Made by a program: the position numbers and the translations under genes
NCBI GenBank assembly: GCA_024641655.1
Contig: JAHECR010000017.1
Coordinates: 1 to 64,000 of the forward strand
DNA from: Acidimicrobiaceae bacterium
GTDB lineage: Bacteria; Actinomycetota; Acidimicrobiia; Acidimicrobiales; UBA8592
DNA length: 64,000 nt
Direction: 5' to 3'
Notes under the pieces: generated by a model
Databases searched by the model: none
Told to the model about the DNA's origin: nothing
Seen by the model: the letters and a program-made list of their open reading frames with translations, nothing else
Shown here: positions 8,737 through 17,332 of the stretch, in pieces
How positions within the stretch are numbered: the stretch's first letter is position 1
How the letters are laid out: each line of letters starts with the position of its first letter

Positions 8737-10608
8737 GTGGCGATCCTCAACGAGACCGCGGCATTCGAGGAGCGCGCCCGCAGCGCAGCTGCCGAGCGGC
8801 GACTCCCGCTCCAGGAGCTGGCCCGGTACGGCCCGCCCAGATCGCTGCCCAACCCCGACCAGCGGCTTGGGTGGATCCGTCGACTCCTGCCGGTGCTCGG
8901 CGACTACCGCTGGAGCCTCGGGCTGACCATCGGGTTCTTCTCGATCGGCATGGCCCTGCGCGCCGTCATCCCTCGGGTCTTGATGGCAGGAATCGACAAC
9001 GGCGTCGATGGCGACGACAGCCTGGTGCCGTACGCGGTCGCGTTGGGGGTGCTCGCGGTGGTCGCCGCGATCGCCGGATACATCTCACGGCGCGAGATGT
9101 TCAGAATGGCCTACCGCGTCGAGACCAGCCTGCGGCACACGGTCTTCGCGAAACTGCTGAAGTTGTCGCCGTCGTTCTACGACACCTCCGAGACCGGCCA
9201 ACTCGTGTCGCGAGCCAACGGTGACATCCGCGCTGTCCAGATGTTCCTGGCATTCGGACCGGTGATGTTGCTGAACCTCGTCATGTTCGCGGTCGCCCTC
9301 GTCTTCATGCTCCAGGTCAGTGTGGCGCTCACCGCCGTGGCGCTCTGTCCCCTCCCGCTCGTGTTCGTGATCGCGAATCGCAGCCGGAGCGCGCTGTTGC
9401 CGATCTCGTGGGTGGTCATGGCCCGACAGGCTGAGGTCGGCGGTCTGGTCGAGGAGAACATCGCCGGCGTGCGGGTGATCCGGTCCTTCGGCGCCGAAGA
9501 GGCCGAGATCACCAAGATGAACAAGGTGGCCGATCAGCTCCGATGGGCCGAGGTCCGGCACTTCGACGTGACGGCCCAGTTCGCCCCACTGCTCGAGAAC
9601 CTTCCGAGGCTCGGGCTCGCCGCAGTGCTGCTCTATGGCGGTCTGCTCGCCGAGTCCGGCGACGTGACCCCGGGTGCGCTGGCCGCGTTCAGCGCCTACG
9701 TGGTGATGCTGCAGATGCCGTTCCGGTTCATCGGCCAGATCATGCAGATGGCCCAGCGTGCTCGTGCCGCGGCGTTGCGCGTGTATGACATCCTCGACGA
9801 GCCGATCACCGTCGCCGACGCGGCCGACGCCGTCCCGCTCGGGACCGTCGAGGGGCTCGTCGAGTTCCGCGACGTGTCCTTCGGCTACGGCCCCAACGGC
9901 AACGTGCTCGACGGATTCGACCTCACGATCCGCCCCGGCGAGTCCGTCGCGCTGGTCGGCGAGACCGCAGCAGGGAAGTCCACCGTCGCCCGACTGCTCA
10001 CCCGGATGTACGACGTCCGCTCCGGCCAGGTGTGCATCGACGGCCACGACGTGCGCGCCGTGACCCTCGAGAGCCTGCGATCCCAGGTGAGCGTGGCGCT
10101 CGACGAGCCGTTCCTGTTCTCGACGACGATCCGCGACAACATCGCCTACGCAGACCCCTCCGCGTCGATGGATCGCCTCCGCGAGGCCGCAGCGTCGGCC
10201 CAAGCGCTCGAGTTCATCGACCAGCTCGACGAGGGGTTCGAAACCCCCGTCGGCGAACGCGGTTACACCTTGTCGGGTGGCCAGCGCCAGCGGGTTGCGC
10301 TCGCCCGGGCACTGCTGCTGCAGCCGCCCATCCTCGTTCTCGACGACGCGACCAGCGCCATCGACGTGCGGATCGAAGCCCGCATCTACGCTGCTCTCCG
10401 CGCGACCACCGCGGACCGGACCGTGCTCATCATCGCCCACCGGCTCTCGACGATCTCATTGGCCGACCGGGTCGCCCTGCTCGAGGGTGGCCGCGTCGTC
10501 GCCCAAGGCACCCACCAGGAGCTCCTCGCAACCGAGCCCCGGTACGTGCGCCTTCTCGAGCATCTCCAGGACCCCGACGCCGACGACCTCGCGGAGAGCG
10601 TGTCATGA
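8737..10608 (+). CDS. ABC exporter half, degenerate-site subunit (type IV/ABCB-like)
   Basis: A 623-aa fused TMD-NBD half transporter with six predicted membrane helices then an ATPase. Walker A GETAAGKST at 408-416 and signature LSGGQ at 512-516 are intact. The Walker B reads VLDDATS, with D537 where the catalytic Glu belongs, and the Q-loop Gln is replaced by D456 (VALDEPFLF). This is the pattern of the degenerate-site partner in heterodimeric exporters such as TM287/288 (family knowledge). GTG start two bases after a P450 stop; overlaps the partner gene by ATGA. Likely exports a hydrophobic compound or lipid; substrate unknown. Confidence 0.93.
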   Translation: MAILNETAAFEERARSAAAERRLPLQELARYGPPRSLPNPDQRLGWIRRLLPVLGDYRWSLGLTIGFFSIGMALRAVIPRVLMAGIDNGVDGDDSLVPYAVALGVLAVVAAIAGYISRREMFRMAYRVETSLRHTVFAKLLKLSPSFYDTSETGQLVSRANGDIRAVQMFLAFGPVMLLNLVMFAVALVFMLQVSVALTAVALCPLPLVFVIANRSRSALLPISWVVMARQAEVGGLVEENIAGVRVIRSFGAEEAEITKMNKVADQLRWAEVRHFDVTAQFAPLLENLPRLGLAAVLLYGGLLAESGDVTPGALAAFSAYVVMLQMPFRFIGQIMQMAQRARAAALRVYDILDEPITVADAADAVPLGTVEGLVEFRDVSFGYGPNGNVLDGFDLTIRPGESVALVGETAAGKSTVARLLTRMYDVRSGQVCIDGHDVRAVTLESLRSQVSVALDEPFLFSTTIRDNIAYADPSASMDRLREAAASAQALEFIDQLDEGFETPVGERGYTLSGGQRQRVALARALLLQPPILVLDDATSAIDVRIEARIYAALRATTADRTVLIIAHRLSTISLADRVALLEGGRVVAQGTHQELLATEPRYVRLLEHLQDPDADDLAESVS

Positions 10609-12485
10609 GCATGGGCGGATGGGACGGCTTCGCGGCCCAGGGTTTCGCCGGCGTGCCGCCGGAGTATCGCGACGCCGTCGAGCGCCTCATGGACGAGGGA
10701 CCCGACGAGCCCCAGCTCAAACCAGCACCTTTCAGCCAGCACGACTTCGACCGCCGCCGCTTCACGATGGGGCAGTTCCTTCGCCCTCACTGGGTGAAGA
10801 TGCTGTGGCTGTTCCTCCTGTTGGCCGTCGAGGCCATCCTCGCGCAGGCGGGCCCGCTGCTGCTGCAACGAGCGATCGACCACGGCATCATCCCCCGGGA
10901 CCGGAACTACATCTGGACCGTCGGCGTGCTGTTCATCGTGCTCGTGATCGTCGGCACGGTCGTGGGCATCGTCCGCACCGCGCTGTCGGGCCGCGTCGGA
11001 TCGACGCTCATGGCCGAGCTGCGGGTGCGCCTGTTCACCCACTTCCAGCGGCTGTCGGTGGACTTCTACACCCACGAACGCGCTGGACGGCTCATGAGCC
11101 GCATGACCAGCGACCTCGAGTCGCTCCAGCAGCTCTTCTCGATGGGGCTCGTCCAGCTCGCCGTCCAGGCAGTCACCCTCGTCACGATCACGATCGTCCT
11201 CGTGTGGCTGAACCCGGTCCTGGCGTTGGTCACCTTGGCCAGCGTCGTGCCGACGACGCTGGCCATGAGCCTCTGGTACCGCAAGGCCATCTCGGCGGCG
11301 AACCTGCGGGTACGCGACCGCCTCGCCGACATGCTGGCGCACCTGCAGGAGAGCGTGTCGGGCGTGCGAGTCATTGCGGCGGCCAACCGCCGTCCCCGCA
11401 CCGTCGTCGAACACGAGAACCTCGCTGGGGAGTACCGCGACGCCAACGATCGCACCGCAGACATCAACGCGGTGTACGGCCCCGGAGTGGAGGCGCTCGG
11501 GCCTGCGAGCCAGCTGGTGTTGCTCGTCGTCGGCGGAGCGCTCGTCTCGCGGGGTTCGGTCACCATTGGTGAGCTCGTTGCGTTCGTGCTCTACGTGGGG
11601 GCGTTCTTCGGCCCGATCCAGGAGCTCGTCGGGCTGTACAACATGTACCAACAGGGAGTGGCCTCGGTGGTGAAGCTCGACGAGATCCTCCGGGCGCAGC
11701 CGAGCGTGGCCGAAGACCCAGATGCCCACCGCCTGCCCCCGGTCGAGGGACGGATCCGTTTCGAGCACGTCGACTTCGCCTACCGCGGCGGCGTCGAGGT
11801 ACTCCACGACATCGACTTCGAGCTCGAGCCTGGCGAGGTCGTGGCCGTGGTCGGGCCGACCGGCGCGGGGAAGTCCACGATCGCCAAGCTGCTCACCCGG
11901 TTCTACGACCCCACGGCTGGAACGGTGCGCATCGACGGTCACGACCTGCGGGAGCTGACCATCGCTTCGCTCCGGGCCCAGATCGGGGTCGTCCCCCAGG
12001 AGCCCTTCCTGTTCGGTGGCACGATCCGCGACAACCTCACGCTGGGCCGCACCGACCTTTCCGACGACGACCTGTTCGAGGCTTGTCGCAGCGTGGGGCT
12101 CGATCGGCTCCTCGATCGCCTGGCCGAGGGTCTCGACACCCTGTGTCACGAACGCGGGGTCTCGATGTCGACCGGCGAGCGGCAGCTGCTCGCCCTCGCG
12201 AGGGCATTCCTGCATCGACCGCGTGTGCTCGTGCTCGACGAGGCGACTTCCAGCCTCGACCTGCGAACCGAGACCGCCGTCGAGCGGGCCCTCGATGTCG
12301 TGCTCTCCGGTCGCACCGCGGTCATCATCGCCCATCGACTCCAGACCACTATGCGGGCCGACCGGGTCATCGTGGTCGACGAGGGTCGCATCGTAGAAGC
12401 CGGGACCAGAGAGGCGCTCCTGGCTGCCGGTGGCCGGTTCACCGAGATGTGGGCTGCGGCCCGCCAGGCAGGGACGCTCGCCTGA
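10605..12485 (+). CDS. ABC exporter half, catalytic-site subunit (type IV/ABCB-like)
   Basis: A 626-aa TMD-NBD half transporter, partner of the preceding gene (4-bp ATGA overlap). Walker A GPTGAGKST at 417-425; Q-loop VVPQEP; Walker B LVLDEATS with catalytic E546. Its own signature is MSTGE (521-525) instead of LSGGQ. Thus it gives the competent Walker B to one composite site, paired with the partner's intact LSGGQ, and the defective signature to the other: exactly complementary defects. An N-terminal extension of about 60 residues precedes the first membrane helix. A P450 gene follows 70 bp downstream. Confidence 0.94.
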   Translation: MSMGGWDGFAAQGFAGVPPEYRDAVERLMDEGPDEPQLKPAPFSQHDFDRRRFTMGQFLRPHWVKMLWLFLLLAVEAILAQAGPLLLQRAIDHGIIPRDRNYIWTVGVLFIVLVIVGTVVGIVRTALSGRVGSTLMAELRVRLFTHFQRLSVDFYTHERAGRLMSRMTSDLESLQQLFSMGLVQLAVQAVTLVTITIVLVWLNPVLALVTLASVVPTTLAMSLWYRKAISAANLRVRDRLADMLAHLQESVSGVRVIAAANRRPRTVVEHENLAGEYRDANDRTADINAVYGPGVEALGPASQLVLLVVGGALVSRGSVTIGELVAFVLYVGAFFGPIQELVGLYNMYQQGVASVVKLDEILRAQPSVAEDPDAHRLPPVEGRIRFEHVDFAYRGGVEVLHDIDFELEPGEVVAVVGPTGAGKSTIAKLLTRFYDPTAGTVRIDGHDLRELTIASLRAQIGVVPQEPFLFGGTIRDNLTLGRTDLSDDDLFEACRSVGLDRLLDRLAEGLDTLCHERGVSMSTGERQLLALARAFLHRPRVLVLDEATSSLDLRTETAVERALDVVLSGRTAVIIAHRLQTTMRADRVIVVDEGRIVEAGTREALLAAGGRFTEMWAAARQAGTLA

Positions 12486-12555
12486 TCGCCGCCGATCGCA
12501 ACGGGTCCCGGCTGCTACCATCGGCTCGCGATTTTCGACGAAAGGGACTGCGCCG

Positions 12556-13755
12556 GTGAGCGACGAGATCTACTACGACCCGTACGACTACGAGATCGAC
12601 GCGAACCCGCACCCCATCTGGAAGCGGATGCGCGACGAGCAGCCGCTCTACTACAACGAGAAGTACGACTTCTTCGCGGTGTCGCGTTACCAGGACGTGC
12701 GCGACATGTCTGTTGACTGGCAGACCTACAGCTCCCACTACGGCTCGGTCCTCGAACTGATCGACGCCGGGCCCGAGGTCATCGAGGTCATGCGCAACAT
12801 GCTGTTCGAAGATCCCCCGATCCACGACCTGCATCGCTCGATCCTTGCGCGCGCGTTCACTCCGCGCCGGATCAACGACCTGGAGCCCCAGATCCGCGCC
12901 TTGTGCTGCGAGTACCTCGATGCCCAGGTCGGCTCCGGGGGCTTCGACTACGTCGGGGAGCTGGCTCGCAAGCTGCCGATGATGGTCATCGGGATGCTCC
13001 TGGGCGTCCCGCCGGAGGATCGCGACTACCTCCGCGAGCTCGCCGACGCGAGCGTGCACCGTGATGAAGGCGAGACCGACTTCAACACGTCCGCCCAGGT
13101 CAAGTCGATGGAGTACTTCGCGAGCCATGCCGCGCTACGCAAGGCCAACCCCGAGGAGGACTTGACCACCACGCTCGTCGGGGCGGAGTTCGACGACACG
13201 ATGACGGGGGAGCGGCGCAAGCTCACCGACGAAGAGCTCACCCAGTACCTGTCGCTCGTGTCGTCTGCGGGCAACGAGACGGTCACGAACCTGATCGGCT
13301 GGACCGGGATCGTCCTGGCCCGCAACCCCGGTGAACGCCAGAAGCTCGTCGAGAACCCGTCGCTCATCCCCAACGCCATCGAGGAGCTGCTGCGCTACGA
13401 GGCGCCGTCACCGATCCAGGCGCGGCTGGTCATGAAGGAAGTCGAGATCCATGGGCAGACGGTCCCGAAGGGCTCGAAGATGGCGTTGCTCACCGCCTCG
13501 GCCAACCGTGACGGCCGCGTCTTCGCTGACCCCGACCCCGACACGTTCGCGGTGGAGCGCAAGCTCGACCACCATGTGACCTTCGGTCATGGGGTGCACT
13601 TCTGTCTGGGCGCGGCGCTGGCCCGAATGGAGGGCCGTATTGCGCTCGAGGAGACCCTCAAGCGCTTCCCGTCCTGGGAGGTCGACGAGGCCGACGCCGA
13701 GATGGTGCACACCAGCACCGTGCGCGGCTGGGAGAAGCTCCCGATCGTCTTCTGA
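12556..13755 (+). CDS. Cytochrome P450, AGNET type
   Basis: A 399-aa P450 of a different clade from the three CYP101-like ones. I-helix SSAGNETVTN with E241/T242 as the acid-alcohol pair; ExxR in EELLR; heme loop FGHGVHFCLGAALAR with thiolate C350. AGNET-type I-helices occur in CYP107/124/125-like actinobacterial P450s acting on lipids, sterols or macrolides, but a family cannot be assigned by eye. GTG at 12556 with AAAGGGA upstream; the longer frame from 12430 lies inside the exporter gene. It follows the exporter pair closely and precedes a fused importer gene by about 80 bp, so it may belong to either unit. Confidence 0.92.
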   Translation: MSDEIYYDPYDYEIDANPHPIWKRMRDEQPLYYNEKYDFFAVSRYQDVRDMSVDWQTYSSHYGSVLELIDAGPEVIEVMRNMLFEDPPIHDLHRSILARAFTPRRINDLEPQIRALCCEYLDAQVGSGGFDYVGELARKLPMMVIGMLLGVPPEDRDYLRELADASVHRDEGETDFNTSAQVKSMEYFASHAALRKANPEEDLTTTLVGAEFDDTMTGERRKLTDEELTQYLSLVSSAGNETVTNLIGWTGIVLARNPGERQKLVENPSLIPNAIEELLRYEAPSPIQARLVMKEVEIHGQTVPKGSKMALLTASANRDGRVFADPDPDTFAVERKLDHHVTFGHGVHFCLGAALARMEGRIALEETLKRFPSWEVDEADAEMVHTSTVRGWEKLPIVF

Positions 13756-13861
13756 TCGACGTCACCACGCGACGCGGCGAGCACCCGATTTCGGCGCGCT
13801 GCTGTGGTCCCTGACCGCACTGACGGAGTACTGAACCCTGCGCTCGTTCCTGCAATTCGTC

Positions 13862-16549
13862 GTGATCGGCCTGTCGATGGGATCCGGGTATGCCTTGTTC
13901 GCGCAGGGCGCCGTGCTGATCCACCGAGGCTCCGGCTTGATCAACTTCGCACAGGGTGCGATCGGCAGCCTCGCCGCCTATGTGACCTTCGTCGACCTCG
14001 TCGACGGTCGTGGTTGGCCCATCGTCGTGGCCCTCCCGGCGGGCCTGGTGATGGCCGGATCGGTGTCGCTGGCGTTCGACGTGATCGTCCTGCGACGCCT
14101 TCGCGGCGCGCCCGCGCTCGTGCGAGTGATCGCCACTGTTGCGCTGTTCGGACTGGCGCACGCGGTCATGACCCAGCGCTATGGGATCGGTGTGGAGAAG
14201 GTCGACCGGTTCCTCCCCGACAAGGTGTACGACGTGCGCGGGGTGAAGCTCCAGAGCGACCGGATGATCACCATGGCAATCGCGATCGTGGTGACGGTCG
14301 GCGCATGGGCAGGAACGAAGTTCACCCGCGTGGGCCTGGCGATGCAGGCCGCAGCGGAGAACCCTCGTGCCGCTCGCACGTTGGCCTGGTCGACGGACCG
14401 CTTGGGCGCGCTCACGTGGGCCGTCGGAGGCGCGCTCGGGGGGCTCGCGGCGATCCTGGTGGCCCCGATGGCGGGCCTCACCCCGACGACGTTCACCCTG
14501 GCTGTGACGATCTCCGGGCTCGGGGCCGCCCTCCTCGGTGGGTTCCGGTCGTTTCCCCTGACCTTCGTGGGCGGGTTGGGCATCGGTGTGGGCGAAGCCC
14601 TGGCGACCCGCTACGGGACCGAGGTCGCCGACCTCGTCGGCGAGGACCGACTCGCCGGCATCCATCGCGCGCCGGCATTGATCGTCATCATCGCGGTCCT
14701 CATCGCGCGCGGCCGCGCGCTTCCGCAGCGCTCGCACGTGACCGAGCGCCTCCCTCGGGTCGGATCGGGCTCCGTCCACGTGCCCCTGCTCGTGGCCGGA
14801 GTTGTCGGGGCCGCGGGGTGCGTGCTCCTGGGATTCGGCGAGGACGGGGTTCGGGCATTGTCGACGTCAGCGGCTGCTGGCGTCATGGTCCTGTCGGTCG
14901 TCGTGTTGACCGGTTACGCCGGCCAGCTCTCGTTGGCCCAATGGTCGATCGGCGGCATCGCCGCGCTCGTCGGCGCCCGGCTCGTCACCGAGACGGGCCT
15001 GCCGATCGAGCTCGCCTTGCTCGGCGGCATCCTCGCGACGATCCCGATCGGAGTGATGTTGGCCCTGCCGGCACTGCGCACGCGTGGCGTCAACCTCGCG
15101 GTCCTCACGTTGGGGCTGGGATATCTCATCACCGAGGTGGTGTTCAACAACGGGGCCTTCCTCGGTTCGGGCTACCGGGGTGGCACGCCCGTCGGCGCCA
15201 TCGAGCTCCTCGGGGTGCGGGTGGACGCTCAGGACCACCCGCGGCGGTGGGCCCTGGTGTGTGTCGCTGCCTTCGCCTTCCTGGCCGTCATGGTGGCCAA
15301 CCTTCGGCGTTCGCCGACTGGGCGACGGCTCCTCGCCATCCGCTCGAATGAACGCGCAGCGGCGTCACTCGGGATATCGGTCGTCGGCGTCAAGCTGTAC
15401 GCGTTCGGGGTCGCTGCGGGGATCGCCGGTACGGGGGCGGTGTTGATCGCGTTCGAGGCCCGGTCGGTCCGCTACGTCGACTTCGGGGCCTTCCAGTCGA
15501 TCCAAGGGGTGGGCGACGCCGTCCTGGGCGGTGTCGGCTACGTCCTGGCGGGAGTGTTCGCGGCAGCGAACACCGCGGACGGCCTCGGCGCGTGGCTCCT
15601 GGGAAGCCTGGGAGGCATCAGCGCCTACAACAGGGTGGTCGCTGCAGCGCTGGTGCTGGTGTTCCTGGTGCTCGCCCCCGACGGCCTTGCCCGTATCGCC
15701 GTCGGGGCCGTTCGACGCGCCCGTGGCCCCGGCCACGCCGAGCCGCATGCTGAGTGGGGTCAGGGCCTCGACGAACCATCGGCGGCTCCGCGGGTTCGGC
15801 CGGCCACGCTGGCGATCGAAGGGCTCACCGTACGCTTCGGCGCGGTGATGGCCGTCGACGACGTCACCTTGACGATCGGGCCCGGCGAGGTCGTCGGGTT
15901 GATCGGCCCCAACGGTGCCGGCAAGACGACGGTCATCGATGCCGTCACCGGGTTCGTGTCCCTGGCGAGCGGACGGGTTGAGCTCGCCGGCACCCGGATC
16001 GACACCATCGGTGTCACGGGTCGGTCGAGGCTGGGCCTTCGCCGATCGTTCCAGTCCGTCGAGCTGTTCGATGACCTCACGGTTGCGGAGAACATCAGCG
16101 CGGGGGCCGATACCGGTCGCTGGTGGACCTGGATCACCGACCTTGCCCGGCCCGCATCGCCTCCGGTGCCGGCCACTGCGGTGGCCGCCGCACGCGAGTT
16201 CGGTCTCTCCACCCACCTGGGTACGTATCCCTCGGGCCTCTCCGCCGGGCAGCGGCGTCTCGCCGGCATCGCCCGTACCGTGGCGTCAGGACCATCGGTG
16301 GTCCTGCTCGACGAGCCCGCCGCTGGTCTCGACGAAACCGAGACCAGCGAGTTGTCCGCACTGATCCGCTGGTTGGCCGATGCCCAGGGCATGGCCGTGC
16401 TGCTCGTCGAGCACGACGTAGGTCTGGTCCTCACGACCTGCGACCGGGTCGTGGTGCTCGACTTCGGCCGCGTGATCGCCGACGGTACTCCCGACGAGAT
16501 CCGCCGCCATCGCGCCGTCGTCGACGCCTATCTCGGGAGCGCGCACTGA
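13862..16549 (+). CDS. Fused LivH-LivM-LivG HAAT transporter, copy A1
   Basis: An 895-aa three-domain protein: LivH-type permease (about 1-285), LivM-type permease (about 300-595, with the LTGYAGQLSLAQ signature) and LivG-type ATPase (about 640-895; Walker A GPNGAGKTT at 682-690, signature LSAGQRR, Walker B VVLLDEPAAG). Such proteins form the membrane core and one ATPase of branched-chain-amino-acid-type importers (HAAT family). The frame opens after TGA at 13832; GTG 13862 is the first standard start, but comparison with copy A2 suggests translation from CTG 13838, 10 bases after GGAG. It has no LivF or binding protein on its own strand and faces livF across 43 bp. Confidence 0.9.
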   Translation: MIGLSMGSGYALFAQGAVLIHRGSGLINFAQGAIGSLAAYVTFVDLVDGRGWPIVVALPAGLVMAGSVSLAFDVIVLRRLRGAPALVRVIATVALFGLAHAVMTQRYGIGVEKVDRFLPDKVYDVRGVKLQSDRMITMAIAIVVTVGAWAGTKFTRVGLAMQAAAENPRAARTLAWSTDRLGALTWAVGGALGGLAAILVAPMAGLTPTTFTLAVTISGLGAALLGGFRSFPLTFVGGLGIGVGEALATRYGTEVADLVGEDRLAGIHRAPALIVIIAVLIARGRALPQRSHVTERLPRVGSGSVHVPLLVAGVVGAAGCVLLGFGEDGVRALSTSAAAGVMVLSVVVLTGYAGQLSLAQWSIGGIAALVGARLVTETGLPIELALLGGILATIPIGVMLALPALRTRGVNLAVLTLGLGYLITEVVFNNGAFLGSGYRGGTPVGAIELLGVRVDAQDHPRRWALVCVAAFAFLAVMVANLRRSPTGRRLLAIRSNERAAASLGISVVGVKLYAFGVAAGIAGTGAVLIAFEARSVRYVDFGAFQSIQGVGDAVLGGVGYVLAGVFAAANTADGLGAWLLGSLGGISAYNRVVAAALVLVFLVLAPDGLARIAVGAVRRARGPGHAEPHAEWGQGLDEPSAAPRVRPATLAIEGLTVRFGAVMAVDDVTLTIGPGEVVGLIGPNGAGKTTVIDAVTGFVSLASGRVELAGTRIDTIGVTGRSRLGLRRSFQSVELFDDLTVAENISAGADTGRWWTWITDLARPASPPVPATAVAAAREFGLSTHLGTYPSGLSAGQRRLAGIARTVASGPSVVLLDEPAAGLDETETSELSALIRWLADAQGMAVLLVEHDVGLVLTTCDRVVVLDFGRVIADGTPDEIRRHRAVVDAYLGSAH

Positions 16550-16592
16550 CTTCCGAACGGCCGCCGTCGACCCTGGTGGCACCAGAGGGTGC

Positions 16593-17288
16593 CTACTGCA
16601 CGCCCGAGAGGTACGCGGCCTCGATCTCGTCGAGTTGGCCGCGGACCTGGTCGGCGGTGCCGTCGAGCACGATCCGGCCCCGCTCCATCAGGTAGACGCG
16701 GTCGGCGATCTTGAGTGCCTGGCGCACGTGCTGCTCGACGAGCAGCACGCCGACGCCGCGTTCGTCGGCCGCGTCTCGCACGGCCTCGAGGAGACGGGTG
16801 ACGATCAGCGGGGCGAGGCCGAGGGAGAGCTCGTCGGCGAGGAGGACCTTGGGCTGTCGACCGAGCGCCCGCGCCAGCGAGAGCATCTGCTGCTCACCTC
16901 CCGAGCACAGCCCAGCGGTGCGCCCCGCGAGGCGCTCCAGCTCCGGGAAGAGGCCGTAGGCGACCCCGGGGGCAACGTCGGCGAGTCGGAGGTTGTCGGC
17001 AACCGACAGCCCCATGATGACCGAGCGCTCCTCGGTGACGTAGCCGAGCCCGCTACGGCAGCGCGTGTGCATCGGCGCAGTGGTCTCACTGCCGAGGAAC
17101 TCGACGTGACCCGCGAGGGGGGTGAGCTCACCGGCGAGGGTGAGCAGCGTCGTGGTCTTGCCGGCGCCGTTCGCGCCGATCAGCGCCACGACCTCCCCGG
17201 CGTCGACGTGGAGGTCGACCTCGCGGACGACGGCCATCTCGCCGTAGCCGGTGGACAGGCCGCGTGCTGCGATCAGGGTTTCGCTCAT
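16593..17288 (-). CDS. livF: LivF-type ABC ATPase
   Basis: A 231-aa ATPase of HAAT importers, partner to a LivG domain. Walker A GANGAGKTT, signature CSGGEQQML (Cys for the usual Leu), Walker B LLADELSLGLAP, H-loop LLVEQH. The GANGAGKTT/SLGLAP combination marks LivF rather than LivG. Start ATG 17288 with AGGAGCACCG upstream; the frame continues much further but overlaps the preceding gene's end. Last gene of the minus-strand operon binding protein - fusion A2 - LivF (44 bp after A2). It could also serve the oppositely oriented fusion A1, which lacks a LivF. Confidence 0.94.
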   Translation of the reverse strand: MSETLIAARGLSTGYGEMAVVREVDLHVDAGEVVALIGANGAGKTTTLLTLAGELTPLAGHVEFLGSETTAPMHTRCRSGLGYVTEERSVIMGLSVADNLRLADVAPGVAYGLFPELERLAGRTAGLCSGGEQQMLSLARALGRQPKVLLADELSLGLAPLIVTRLLEAVRDAADERGVGVLLVEQHVRQALKIADRVYLMERGRIVLDGTADQVRGQLDEIEAAYLSGVQ

Positions 17289-17332
17289 CGGTGCTCCTTC
17301 GGCGGCTGCTCGGTGTTGCCGATCATCATCGC

